This document shows, one piece after another, positions 24,440 to 33,324 of a DNA stretch of 64,000 bases (position 1 is its first letter; each line of letters begins with the position of its first letter). The position numbers were made by a program, and so were the translations under genes. Under the pieces are notes generated by a model. The model was not told the origin of the DNA, did no database searches, and saw only the letters and a program-made list of their open reading frames with translations. The stretch is from assembly GCF_900312745.1 (NCBI RefSeq), contig NZ_OMPD01000009.1, positions 372,001-436,000 of the forward strand, given 5' to 3'. The DNA comes from Aquimarina sp. AU58 (GTDB lineage: Bacteria > Bacteroidota > Bacteroidia > Flavobacteriales > Flavobacteriaceae).

Positions 24440-27400
24440 ATGAAAAGTTCATTAACACTTTTTTCAGTATTATTTTACTTTTTTTCTACGGTAGTCAGCG
24501 GTCAGGAATCTAGTATTAAGGGAATAATTACAGACGGTCAAACCCCACTTCCCGGAGCAAATGTTATGCTTCAGGAAACTCAAAAAGGGGTGGTAACAGA
24601 TTTTGATGGTAATTTTGAAATCGTTGGAATTCAAGAAGGGCAATACAGTATTGCTATTTCTTATCTTGGTTTTGAAGATAAGGTGATTTCAATTACAATA
24701 CATCCAGAGGAAATTAAAAATTTAGGAAGTATTGAACTCGTTGCTTCTGCAGAAGCTCTGGATGAAGTTGTAGTCACAGCTTTGGGTATAGAGAAAGAAA
24801 AAAAACGATTAGGGTACTCGGTGCAAGAAGTGCAGGGAGATCAACTTACAACGGCCAGAGAAACGAATGTTACGAACTCATTAGCTGGCCGTGCAGCAGG
24901 AGTTCAAATAACAGGAGGAGGATCGGGTGTAGGGTCAACTTCGCTAATTACAATACGTGGAGAAGGTTCTCTTATTCCGGGAAATAATTCTCCTTTGTTT
25001 GTAGTAGATGGTATTCCGATAAGTAACCGTACAATTAGCAATCGAGCCGAAGGAAATCTTGAAACAGATTATGGTAATGGAGCACAGGATATTAATCCAG
25101 ATGATGTTAAATCTGTCTCTATCCTTAAAGGACCTAATGCAACAGCTCTTTACGGATCTCGTGGATTAAACGGAGTCGTTTTAATTACTACGAAATCTGC
25201 CGAAAGAACAAAAGGATTAGGGATTAGTTTTACTCAAAATGTAACTTTTGAAAATGCATTACGAATACCAAAGTATCAAAACCAATACGGTCAGGGAGCA
25301 GGAGGAGAATTTGCATTTCTTGATGGATTTGGAGGCGGTGTTAACGATAATATTGATGAGAGTTGGGGACCGCGTTTAAATGGTCAATTAATTCCTCAAC
25401 ATGATAGCCCAACAACTAGTGGTTTTAGAGCAGGAGATTTTGCAGTAAGACCAAGGAATGCCGATGGTACTTTTGCAGATGAAATTATTCCTACACCATG
25501 GAAATCTAATCCCGATAATATCGAAGATTTTTTCAGAACAGGATCAACAATAACAACAAACCTGGCTTTAACAGGGGGTAATGAATTTGGGAATTTAAGA
25601 CTTTCTTTAACCAATTTAGAAAGTGAAGGCATTCTTCCAAATACAGATTATGACAGAAGAACATATGCATTAAATGGCTCTTATAATCTAACAAAATGGT
25701 TAAAGGTTTCTTCATCGGTTAACTATGTTAATAGTAAAAGTAATAATAGACCAAATAACTCTTATGGTACAGAGAATATCATGTATTTATGGGTTTGGTT
25801 TGGGCGTCAGATAGATATGAATTCTCTTCGAAATTATTGGCAACCAGGCTTAGAAGGGAGACAGCAGTTTAATTATAACTATAACTGGCACGATAATCCA
25901 TTTTTTACATTGAATGAAAATACTAATGGGTTTGATAAAAATCGAATTTTTGGTAATGCCAGAGTAGATATAAATATCACACCTAGTTTATCTCTTATGT
26001 TGCGTACAGGTGTCGATTATTTTAGTGAACTACGTGCCAGTAGACGCGCCTATAGTACTCAACGGTTTGCAAAAGGGCAGTATCGTGAAGATGATATTTT
26101 CTTTAAAGAGCAAAACACCGATTTTCTCCTGCAGTATAATAAAGCACTAAATGAAGATTTTACAATGGGATTATCATTGGGAGGTAATACGAGAGAAGAA
26201 GAAAACCGATATAAACGAATTAGTGCAAACTCGTTATCAGTTCCCGGAATTTATAATTTTGAAAATTCGGCAGAACCATTGTCAAAAACACAATTTAATG
26301 ATAAGCGTAAAATCAATTCATTATATGCATTTGCGAACTTTTCATATAAAAACTTCCTTTTTCTGGATATCACAGGTAGAAATGATTGGTCCAGTACGTT
26401 GCCAAAAGACAATAACTCATATTTCTATCCATCGGTCGGTCTTAGTGCTATCGTTTCTGATATGGTAGAGTTGCCAGAGATGTTTTCTTTTGTAAAACTT
26501 CGTGGTGGTTGGGCTGTCGTTGGTAATGATACCGATCCCTATGCCCTTAGAAATACATTCTCATTTAATGAGCCTTTTGGGAATTTTCAACGAGTGAGTG
26601 CATCGGATATATTGCGCAACGAAAATTTGAAACCAGAAGAAGCTTCATCAACCGAAGTTGGGGCAGATATCCGATTTTTTAATAATCGCCTGGGATTTGA
26701 TGTAACCTATTATAAATCTATTGTAAAAAATCAAATTCTGACTTTACCCGTATCGAATACATCAGGATTTGGATCAAGGATTATTAATGCAGGTGAAATT
26801 GAAAATACAGGATTCGAGGTTGTATTGAATGCTAAACCTATTAAAAGTAAAGGTGGGTTTACATGGGAGACCAATGTTAACTTTACCAGCGCTCGTGGTG
26901 AAGTAAAATCTTTAATTGATGATTTAGATACTTATGAGATATCCTCTAATTATGTTAATGTATTAGCTCAGGTCGGAGGTAGAATGGGTGATATTTATGG
27001 TACAGGTCTGGTAACAGTAGATGACCCTAACAGTCAGTTTTTTGGTCAGGTAGTACATAATGAAGATGGCTTTTCTGTACGAGATCCAAACTTAAAGAAA
27101 TTGGGAAATTATAATCCCGATTTTACTGTGGGTTGGCAGAATACTTTTACGTATAAAGGATTTAATTTCGGGTTCTTGTTTGATTGGAGACAGGGAGGAG
27201 AAATCATGTCTAGAACAACCCTTATTGGTGGTACTTCGGGAATGATGGATTTTACAGCTGTAGGAAGAGAAACAGGAATCATCTCAGAGGGTGTTATCCA
27301 AAATGCAGATGGAAGCTATAGACCAAATGATGTAGTGCTTTCTGGACGAGATTATTATTGGTGGCGTTATAATCGTGGTAACGAAGAAATAGGGATATTT

Positions 27401-27649
27401 GATGCCTCTTTCTTAAAACTACGAGAAGTACGTTTGGGATATAATTTTCCTCAAAAAATCCTTAAGAAAACGATTATTAAGAGCCTGTCGTTGTCATTGG
27501 TAGGTAGAAATTTAGCATTATGGACAGAAAACCCTCATTTTGATCCAGAGACGATCTCTTTTAATGGAGGAACCATTGTACCAGGAGTTGAAGATATGGC
27601 ATTACCAAGCTCTAGAAGCTATGGGATTAATCTAAATGTAACTTTCTAA
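24440..27649 (+). CDS. SusC/RagA-type TonB-linked outer membrane transporter
   Basis: The 1069-residue outer-membrane protein should import an oligomeric nutrient together with its SusD partner. A signal peptide (residues 1-22) is followed by a carboxypeptidase-regulatory-like domain (about 23-98, GVVTDFDGNFEIVGIQEGQY), a TonB-box region (LDEVVVTALG), a plug domain (about 120-245, ending LYGSRGLNGVVLITTKSA) and a beta barrel ending in aromatic NLNVTF. The length is normal for SusC. The SusD gene starts 10 bp after its stop. The substrate is not evident; a phosphatase follows, but no glycoside hydrolase. Confidence 0.95.
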   Translation: MKSSLTLFSVLFYFFSTVVSGQESSIKGIITDGQTPLPGANVMLQETQKGVVTDFDGNFEIVGIQEGQYSIAISYLGFEDKVISITIHPEEIKNLGSIELVASAEALDEVVVTALGIEKEKKRLGYSVQEVQGDQLTTARETNVTNSLAGRAAGVQITGGGSGVGSTSLITIRGEGSLIPGNNSPLFVVDGIPISNRTISNRAEGNLETDYGNGAQDINPDDVKSVSILKGPNATALYGSRGLNGVVLITTKSAERTKGLGISFTQNVTFENALRIPKYQNQYGQGAGGEFAFLDGFGGGVNDNIDESWGPRLNGQLIPQHDSPTTSGFRAGDFAVRPRNADGTFADEIIPTPWKSNPDNIEDFFRTGSTITTNLALTGGNEFGNLRLSLTNLESEGILPNTDYDRRTYALNGSYNLTKWLKVSSSVNYVNSKSNNRPNNSYGTENIMYLWVWFGRQIDMNSLRNYWQPGLEGRQQFNYNYNWHDNPFFTLNENTNGFDKNRIFGNARVDINITPSLSLMLRTGVDYFSELRASRRAYSTQRFAKGQYREDDIFFKEQNTDFLLQYNKALNEDFTMGLSLGGNTREEENRYKRISANSLSVPGIYNFENSAEPLSKTQFNDKRKINSLYAFANFSYKNFLFLDITGRNDWSSTLPKDNNSYFYPSVGLSAIVSDMVELPEMFSFVKLRGGWAVVGNDTDPYALRNTFSFNEPFGNFQRVSASDILRNENLKPEEASSTEVGADIRFFNNRLGFDVTYYKSIVKNQILTLPVSNTSGFGSRIINAGEIENTGFEVVLNAKPIKSKGGFTWETNVNFTSARGEVKSLIDDLDTYEISSNYVNVLAQVGGRMGDIYGTGLVTVDDPNSQFFGQVVHNEDGFSVRDPNLKKLGNYNPDFTVGWQNTFTYKGFNFGFLFDWRQGGEIMSRTTLIGGTSGMMDFTAVGRETGIISEGVIQNADGSYRPNDVVLSGRDYYWWRYNRGNEEIGIFDASFLKLREVRLGYNFPQKILKKTIIKSLSLSLVGRNLALWTENPHFDPETISFNGGTIVPGVEDMALPSSRSYGINLNVTF

Positions 27650-27659
27650 AGCAATAAAG

Positions 27660-29096
27660 ATGAAAAAATATATAATAGTAACATTAACAATATTAGTATC
27701 AGTACTATCCTGTACTAATGATTTTGAAGAAACGAACGCTAACCCCAACCAACCCGAAGAAGTAAGTTCAGATTTATTAATATCTACAGTTATCTCTACT
27801 GTGGCTAATAGAGCAGCACAATCTGGATGGGATAGGGGTAATATTGTAGGTCAGCTAACTGCAAAGATTAATTTTACAGGTTTCGACCGTTATGAATGGG
27901 GGTCAGAATCTGGATTATGGAATGAATATTATGGGATTCTACCAGAAATTGATCTTATTTTGAAGACTTCACTACAACAAGAAACCAGAAATACAAGTTA
28001 TGAAGGGATGGCATTAATCCTTAGATCTTATGTCTTTTCTATTCTAACAGATAATTGGGGAAATATTCCTTTTTCAGAAGCGATAGATGGCCAAAATAAT
28101 AACTTCACTCCTAAATATGATAGTCAACAAGAGATTTATACTGCAATTCTTCTGGATTTAAAAAAAGCAGAAGAACAATTGGCAATAGGACAGCCTATCC
28201 TTGGTGGCGATGTTTTATATGGAGGCGACCTCGAAAAATGGAGAAAGCTGGCAAACTCTTTAAGGCTACGTTATCTATTAAGAATTTCGAACAAAGTAAA
28301 TGTTTCTTCAGAAATGAAAGAGATAGTAGATAGCGGCATTTTTATAGCTACCAATGCCGATAATGCTGTAGTACCCTATCCAGCGACAACACAAATAGAT
28401 TCATGGCCTATAAGTACAGGTAGAATTGGGGGATTTGATGAACACCGACTTAGTGAAACCAGTGAGGCCGTTTTGAAACAATTTAATGACCAACGCTTGT
28501 CAAAGTGGTTTCAGCCGACAGATAACCCAGATGATGATCCTAATCTTTTTGTAGGGTTAACTAATGGATTAAGTGAAGATAATGCATCAACATTTAATGG
28601 TGGAGCCAGTAACGTATCCAGAATAAATCAATCCTTTTTTTATGATTCTCCAAATAGTGTAAAAGCAGCAATCATACAAGCAGCCGAAGTTCATTTCATC
28701 ATTGCAGAAGCTGCACAACGAGGTTGGATCACTGCAGATGCTAAAACATCATATGAAAATGGTGTGAGATTATCTTTTGAATATTGGGAGGTTAATCAAG
28801 ATATCAATACTTATCTTGCACAAATTGGTGTGGCATATGATGATAAGTTAGAAACCATAATCACTCAAAAATGGTTAGCATCATTTTTGGTTGGTTTTGA
28901 AGCCTGGTATGATTTCAGAAGAACGGGATTACCCTCGGCAATTGTTCCGGGACCAGACAATGTAAATGGTGATCGTGTACCAGTACGTTTTTTATACCCG
29001 GATAGCGAGCAAACACTTAATAATGAGAGCTACGAGCAGGCAATTTCCCAAATGGGAGGTAATGATATTAATATAAAAGGCTGGTGGGAAAACTAA
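27660..29096 (+). CDS. SusD/RagB-family surface lipoprotein
   Basis: The 478-residue lipoprotein (lipobox VSVLSC, cysteine 18) is the expected lid and substrate-binding partner of the SusC-like transporter directly upstream. The sequence is of the SusD-like type in which helical repeats cover nearly the whole chain. Hallmarks are SYVFSILTDNWGNIPFSEAI around residue 122-142, ALILRS before it, AEVHFIIAEAAQRGW near residue 345 and a C-terminal EAWYDFRRTGLP. It is cotranscribed with the susC-like gene, and a hairpin follows its stop. Confidence 0.93.
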   Translation: MKKYIIVTLTILVSVLSCTNDFEETNANPNQPEEVSSDLLISTVISTVANRAAQSGWDRGNIVGQLTAKINFTGFDRYEWGSESGLWNEYYGILPEIDLILKTSLQQETRNTSYEGMALILRSYVFSILTDNWGNIPFSEAIDGQNNNFTPKYDSQQEIYTAILLDLKKAEEQLAIGQPILGGDVLYGGDLEKWRKLANSLRLRYLLRISNKVNVSSEMKEIVDSGIFIATNADNAVVPYPATTQIDSWPISTGRIGGFDEHRLSETSEAVLKQFNDQRLSKWFQPTDNPDDDPNLFVGLTNGLSEDNASTFNGGASNVSRINQSFFYDSPNSVKAAIIQAAEVHFIIAEAAQRGWITADAKTSYENGVRLSFEYWEVNQDINTYLAQIGVAYDDKLETIITQKWLASFLVGFEAWYDFRRTGLPSAIVPGPDNVNGDRVPVRFLYPDSEQTLNNESYEQAISQMGGNDINIKGWWEN

Positions 29097-29154
29097 TGAT
29101 CACCAGGTTTTAGGATAACGATATCATGTTTAGAACATAATAAATAAAAAATAT

Positions 29155-29220
29155 CAGATGGAATAAGCATAATTAAGAGCGGTAATACCAGCCAAAATGA
29201 TTAGTATGCGATTCCATCTG
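29155..29220 (+). other. Intercistronic hairpin between SusD and phosphatase genes
   Basis: CAGATGGAAT (29155-29164) is perfectly inverted as ATTCCATCTG (29211-29220), with a second short pairing GCATA/TATGC inside. No T-run follows, so it is more likely an mRNA-stability or processing element than a terminator. Confidence 0.5.
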
Positions 29221-29246
29221 GTTTCTAAAATAATACATATAAACAG

Positions 29247-30350
29247 ATGAAAAAAAATATAATCTTTATAGTCGTTCTTGCTTTGCATTTGTTTGCAGTT
29301 AATGGCAATGCGCAAAAAGAAAATTCGCCAAAAGTAATCTTGATCACTTTAGATGGCTTACGCTGGCAAGAACTTTATACAGGTGCCGATTCTCTATTGG
29401 TAACAAATAAGACGTATGTAAATGATACTACAAAGTTAAAAGCAGATTTTTGGAGGTCAAAAGCAAAAGATAGAAGAGAAGCTCTGATGCCATTTTTTTG
29501 GAAAAAAATCACTGCTATGGGGCAATTACACGGAAATAGAAACGCAGGAAGTAAAGTTGATCTAACAAACAATATGTGGTTTTCATATCCGGGATACAAT
29601 GAGATTTTAACCGGGGTTGCTGATGATAAAAATATCAATAGTAATAAAAAGATAAATAACCCAAATAAAACAGTATTGGAAATCACAAATAATCTACCAG
29701 GTTATAAAGGAAAAGTAGCTGCCTTTGGAAGCTGGGATGTATTTCCGTATATCGTAAATGAAGATCGTTCTGGAGTCCCTGTTAATGCAGGTTTTGAAGC
29801 TGCAACAGGAAATGATCTTAGTCAAAGAGAAGTGTTTTTAAACCAGTTGCAGGACCAGATTCCGAGCCCTTGGGGTACGGTTCGTTTAGATGCTTTTACA
29901 CATCACTATGCAGTAGAGTATATGAAGAAAAACCATCCCGACTTGGTGTATATTGCATATGGTGAAACAGATGATTTTGCTCATGATGGAGATTATGAAG
30001 CCTACCTAAGAGCTGCTTATAATACAGATGGTATGATCAAAGAATTATGGGAGTTTACACAGCAGGATGCCTATTATAAAGATAATACCGTTTTTATTAT
30101 CTCTACAGATCATGGTCGAGGAACAGATCCTCTGGATACCTGGAAGAGTCATGGAACAAAGATAAAAAATGCAGGACAGGTTTGGATTGTTGCTTTTGGA
30201 AAAGGAATAACAGTTTTGGGAGAGGTAAAGAATACCGAACAATTATACAGTAACCAAATAGCGGCTACTGTTGCTGCGATTATGGGAAATGAATATCCTG
30301 TAAAAAATGCTGGGAAACCAATTAAAAGTATCGTGAAATCAAAAAAATAA
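29247..30350 (+). CDS. Secreted alkaline-phosphatase-superfamily metalloenzyme
   Basis: The 367-residue protein has a signal peptide (cleavage after about residue 22, NGNAQ) and is probably periplasmic or surface-exposed. Metal-ligand motifs of the AlkP superfamily are visible: ILITLDGLRW near residue 32, the PGYNEILTG segment that carries the candidate nucleophile Thr, YGETDDFAHDGDYEAY, and STDHGRG. It could cleave a phosphate ester, phosphodiester or related group. It follows the SusCD pair, suggesting that the imported substrate is phosphorylated or that phosphate is released outside. Exact activity is not readable. Confidence 0.8.
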   Translation: MKKNIIFIVVLALHLFAVNGNAQKENSPKVILITLDGLRWQELYTGADSLLVTNKTYVNDTTKLKADFWRSKAKDRREALMPFFWKKITAMGQLHGNRNAGSKVDLTNNMWFSYPGYNEILTGVADDKNINSNKKINNPNKTVLEITNNLPGYKGKVAAFGSWDVFPYIVNEDRSGVPVNAGFEAATGNDLSQREVFLNQLQDQIPSPWGTVRLDAFTHHYAVEYMKKNHPDLVYIAYGETDDFAHDGDYEAYLRAAYNTDGMIKELWEFTQQDAYYKDNTVFIISTDHGRGTDPLDTWKSHGTKIKNAGQVWIVAFGKGITVLGEVKNTEQLYSNQIAATVAAIMGNEYPVKNAGKPIKSIVKSKK

Positions 30351-30409
30351 CCACTTCTTAGTCAAAAAAGAGATATTACATAAACTCTAACTTTTATTTT
30401 TGAATATCT

Positions 30410-30492
30410 AAGTAAACTCTCACAAAATGCTCGTTACTTATTCCTATATAAGCGAATGAATAATTATCAATGCATTTTGTGAGAGTTTACTT
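30410..30492. repeat. Perfect 21-bp inverted repeat (83-nt hairpin element)
   Basis: The 21-nt arm beginning AAGTAAACTCTCAC (30410-30430) is exactly inverted at 30472-30492, with 41 nt between the arms. It lies between the phosphatase and DUF5694 genes. It may be a small mobile (MITE-like) element or a terminator; no T-run follows directly. The rest of 30351-30627 holds nothing else. Confidence 0.65.
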
Positions 30493-30627
30493 GCGTTTTA
30501 TGGGGTATTTAGAATTTTCTTTCAAAAAGCAGTCATTACTTATCATTCTTTGATTGCTATTTATCATTCTTCTCTTTTTTTGTAACAACTTGAGTAAATT
30601 AACATCTTTACTATAAACGTGTTACTA

Positions 30628-31458
30628 ATGAATCCTAAAAACCTATTTTCTGTACTAGTATTCTCCGTTATTTTATTATTTCTGTCATGTGAGAAAACTA
30701 AACCATTAGAATCGTCTAAAGAAAAAATAGAATCGCCTAGTATTGCATTATTTGGTACATTCCATTTTGCCTCTACTTCAGATTATTCATCTATGGATCT
30801 TGATGATTTTAGGTCGACTAAAAGGCAAAAAGAAATTCGTTTGTTAATAGAGGCACTTAAAACATACAGGCCAACAAAAATTATGGTCGAATATCCTTAC
30901 AGAAAAGAGGATAAGCTCAATGATGATTATAAAGAATATCTTAATGGTATATATACGCTTAGCATTAATGAAATTAACCAATTAGGTTTTCGTCTTGCTA
31001 AAGAGTTAGGGCACCAAAAGCTTTATTGTATAGATCAAAAAATATCACTTCCCTTTGGGCCATTATCTAAATATGCAGAAAAATATGAAAAGCAAAAGTT
31101 TGAAACTTTCTTATCAAGTATCAAAGAAAATGATCAAGAAGACTCTAAGCGTTTAAAAAAATCAACACTATTAGAATACTTTGTGTATAAAAACTCAAAT
31201 GAAGAAGATTTAAAAAATAAGAATCAATACTTAAAAGGAACTGCCCAGTTTGTTTCCGATTCGACTTATATTGGAGTACAGTTTGTTTCAAAATGGTGGG
31301 AACGCAATTTTCATATTATGGCTAATATTGATATGCAAACTCAAAAAGATGATAGGCTTTTAGTTATTATAGGAGGAGCGCATCGAGCAGTTTTGAAAGA
31401 TTTTTATGAGGATAGAGAAGATGTTAGATATGTTGAAATTTCAGACTATTTAAATTAG
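30628..31458 (+). CDS. DUF5694 family lipoprotein
   Basis: The protein of about 276 residues begins with a lipoprotein signal (VFSVILLFLSC) and contains the DUF5694 pattern: IALFGTFHFAS near the start, a central MVEYP segment, and RLLVIIGGAHRAVLKDF near the end. The GTxHF and GGAHR motifs resemble the two-motif layout of TraB/PrgY and ChaN-like proteins, but the activity is unknown. I start at ATG 30628; a GTG three codons upstream is possible. It is monocistronic, flanked by spacers. Confidence 0.8.
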   Translation: MNPKNLFSVLVFSVILLFLSCEKTKPLESSKEKIESPSIALFGTFHFASTSDYSSMDLDDFRSTKRQKEIRLLIEALKTYRPTKIMVEYPYRKEDKLNDDYKEYLNGIYTLSINEINQLGFRLAKELGHQKLYCIDQKISLPFGPLSKYAEKYEKQKFETFLSSIKENDQEDSKRLKKSTLLEYFVYKNSNEEDLKNKNQYLKGTAQFVSDSTYIGVQFVSKWWERNFHIMANIDMQTQKDDRLLVIIGGAHRAVLKDFYEDREDVRYVEISDYLN

Positions 31459-31639
31459 AGCGACTTAGAATCTAGATCATTACTACATGCCTATATACAA
31501 TTTTTAGAATACTTCGATCTAAGCAGTAGTATACAGAGATAGGGTAGTGTAAATAATTTAAATATTATTTAAACAACTCTATATACTGTGTGAAGCTGAG
31601 CTTTTTGGCATTCAGACTATAATTCTTTAGGAGTTAAAA

Positions 31640-31678
31640 ATGTTTAAACCACCTTGGTATTTATTTAAAAAAAATTAA
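31640..31678 (+). CDS. Possible micro-ORF (12 residues) with strong ribosome site
   Basis: ATG at 31640 encodes MFKPPWYLFKKN and then a stop. AGGAG lies at 31629-31633, six bases before the ATG, which is unusual in this AT-rich genome where such sites are nearly absent. It could be a leader peptide or chance; no homologue is known to me. Confidence 0.25.
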   Translation: MFKPPWYLFKKN

Positions 31679-31722
31679 AATAATATAAGATATGTGTTAA
31701 GTAACACCTAGTTAAATATTCA

Positions 31723-31751
31723 CGTCATTTTTTATCCAATTTCCGTCATTT
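31723..31751 (+). promoter_or_regulatory. Putative AraC-family operator of the siderophore operon
   Basis: CGTCATTT occurs twice, starting at 31723 and 31744, exactly 21 bp (two helical turns) apart, joined by TTTATCCA. The 29-bp block matches 24 of 29 positions with 45825-45853 in front of the TonB receptor gene. It ends 19 bp before the -7 box TAATTTTG, the usual place for an activator. Confidence 0.6.
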
Positions 31752-31770
31752 AGTTATTTCAATTGATACT

Positions 31771-31810
31771 TAATTTTGTGTTATAATTTATTTAGATTAA
31801 ATAAAAATAA
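31771..31810 (+). promoter_or_regulatory. Promoter and putative iron-repressor site of the siderophore operon
   Basis: The -7 box TAATTTTG is at 31771-31778. Six bases later comes a 26-bp AT-rich motif (31785-31810) beginning AATTTATTTAGATTAAATA, with a perfect dyad TTATTTA-GAT-TAAATAA (31788-31804). The same arrangement, with the same spacing, is found at 45872-45911. It covers the expected start of transcription and ends two bases before the start codon, fitting repression by a Fur- or DtxR-type protein when iron is plentiful (inference). Confidence 0.6.
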
Positions 31811-31812
31811 CA

Positions 31813-33315
31813 ATGTTGGATACCCAAATTACCCTTAAACCTGACCTCGCGGTTGACTATCTTTTTGATGCTCATTCTAAATATGAATATGAAGAATATA
31901 TACAAAAAGCTGTTCAGTATATTAAAACCTTTTTAGATAATGACTGTTTTTATAGTGGGGAATCTGCAGAAATGCTTAAGTCTCGTAAAGAAGGAATTTC
32001 AGTAAATTCACAAACTAATTTATCTTTGGATCAGGCATTACGAGAGATTAAAGATGTATTTCTTGACCATGCCATTTCTTTTCACCATCCTCATTATGTA
32101 GCGCATCTTAATTGTCCTGTTTTATTACCAGCATTGGTAGGAGATTTAATAGCTTCATCTGTTAACACAGCGATCGAAACCTGGGATCAAAGTACGTCTG
32201 CTACTTTAATAGAAAAAGAGATGATTCGTTGGATTTGTAATGAAATGAATTTTCCCGCAGAATCAGATGGTGTTTTTACCAGCGGGGGTACACAATCCAA
32301 TTTTAAGGCACTTTTGATGGCGAGAGATCATTATGCATTTACACATTATGGAATTAACTTAAAAGAGAATGGGTGGTCTGATGAGGTTAGTAAGTTTCGT
32401 ATTTTTTGTTCAAATAAAGCACATTTCAGTATCAAAAAAAATGCAGCTTTATTAGGTATGGGATATGATGCTGTAATACCTGTAGAAACAGATGATAAGA
32501 TGAAAATGAAAGTAGATGCTCTGGTACAGGCTATAGAAAAAGAAAAACAACGAGGCAATATACCAATTGCTATAGTTGCTACAGCTGGGACAACAGATTT
32601 TGGAAGTTTTGATCCTTTGCAAACGATCTCTAAAATTGCAAAAGAGTATAATATCTGGTTTCATGTAGATGGAGCATACGGAGGATGTTATGTCCTAACC
32701 GATACCCATAAACATATGTTTAATGGCGTAGAATATGCCGATTCGATGACAGTCGATTTTCATAAAACTTTGTTTCAACCAGTATGCTCTAGTGTCTTTC
32801 TGGTTAGAGATACAAAGTATTTTAAATATATTTCTTACTACGCAGATTATCTTAATCCTATAGAAAACAGGGATGAAGAACATCCGGATTTGATTGAAAA
32901 ATCTATTCAGACTACCCGACGATTTGATGCTTTAAAACTATGGTTTACTTTAAAAGTAACTGGAGCTAAAAATTTGGGTGGATTTCTAGAAAGAGTACAC
33001 CACCTGGCCAGAGAAATTTATTACATCATTAAGGATGATATCTATTTTGAAGTAGCACACAAACCAGAACTAAGCACTCTTGTATTTCGGTTTAAGATTC
33101 CTGGTGTATCTGATGAAAAAGTCTTAGATACAGTAAATCTACATATTAAAAACACGCTTTTTAATGCTGGTAAAGCTTCTGTAGCCAGTACTAAACTAAA
33201 TGGTAAAACCTATTTAAAATTTACCTTGTTAAATCCGAGAACAACAAAAGAAGATTTGATAGAGGTTGTTAAAATGATCAAAGAACAGGGGCTAATTTAT
33301 ACCACAAATAATTAA
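31813..33315 (+). CDS. PLP-dependent decarboxylase (lysine or diamino-acid type), siderophore biosynthesis
   Basis: The 500-residue group II decarboxylase probably makes the diamine precursor (cadaverine from lysine, or a shorter homologue) of a hydroxamate siderophore, as DesA and BibA do. Seen: FTSGGTQSN (155-163), a PLP-stacking His in NKAHFS (H204), HVDGAYGG (284-291) with the PLP-pairing Asp, and the Schiff-base lysine in DFHKTLFQP (K318). It is the first gene of a nine-gene + strand operon and has the operon promoter. Substrate preference is inferred from the neighbours. Confidence 0.88.
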   Translation: MLDTQITLKPDLAVDYLFDAHSKYEYEEYIQKAVQYIKTFLDNDCFYSGESAEMLKSRKEGISVNSQTNLSLDQALREIKDVFLDHAISFHHPHYVAHLNCPVLLPALVGDLIASSVNTAIETWDQSTSATLIEKEMIRWICNEMNFPAESDGVFTSGGTQSNFKALLMARDHYAFTHYGINLKENGWSDEVSKFRIFCSNKAHFSIKKNAALLGMGYDAVIPVETDDKMKMKVDALVQAIEKEKQRGNIPIAIVATAGTTDFGSFDPLQTISKIAKEYNIWFHVDGAYGGCYVLTDTHKHMFNGVEYADSMTVDFHKTLFQPVCSSVFLVRDTKYFKYISYYADYLNPIENRDEEHPDLIEKSIQTTRRFDALKLWFTLKVTGAKNLGGFLERVHHLAREIYYIIKDDIYFEVAHKPELSTLVFRFKIPGVSDEKVLDTVNLHIKNTLFNAGKASVASTKLNGKTYLKFTLLNPRTTKEDLIEVVKMIKEQGLIYTTNN

Positions 33316-33324
33316 AATAATACG

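Larger units (their letters stand above)
31459..31812. other. Noncoding region upstream of the siderophore operon
   Basis: About 350 bp without a conventional gene. It holds a possible 12-codon micro-ORF and, at the right end, the regulatory region of the siderophore operon (both listed separately). The first 170 bp show nothing definite. Confidence 0.5.
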
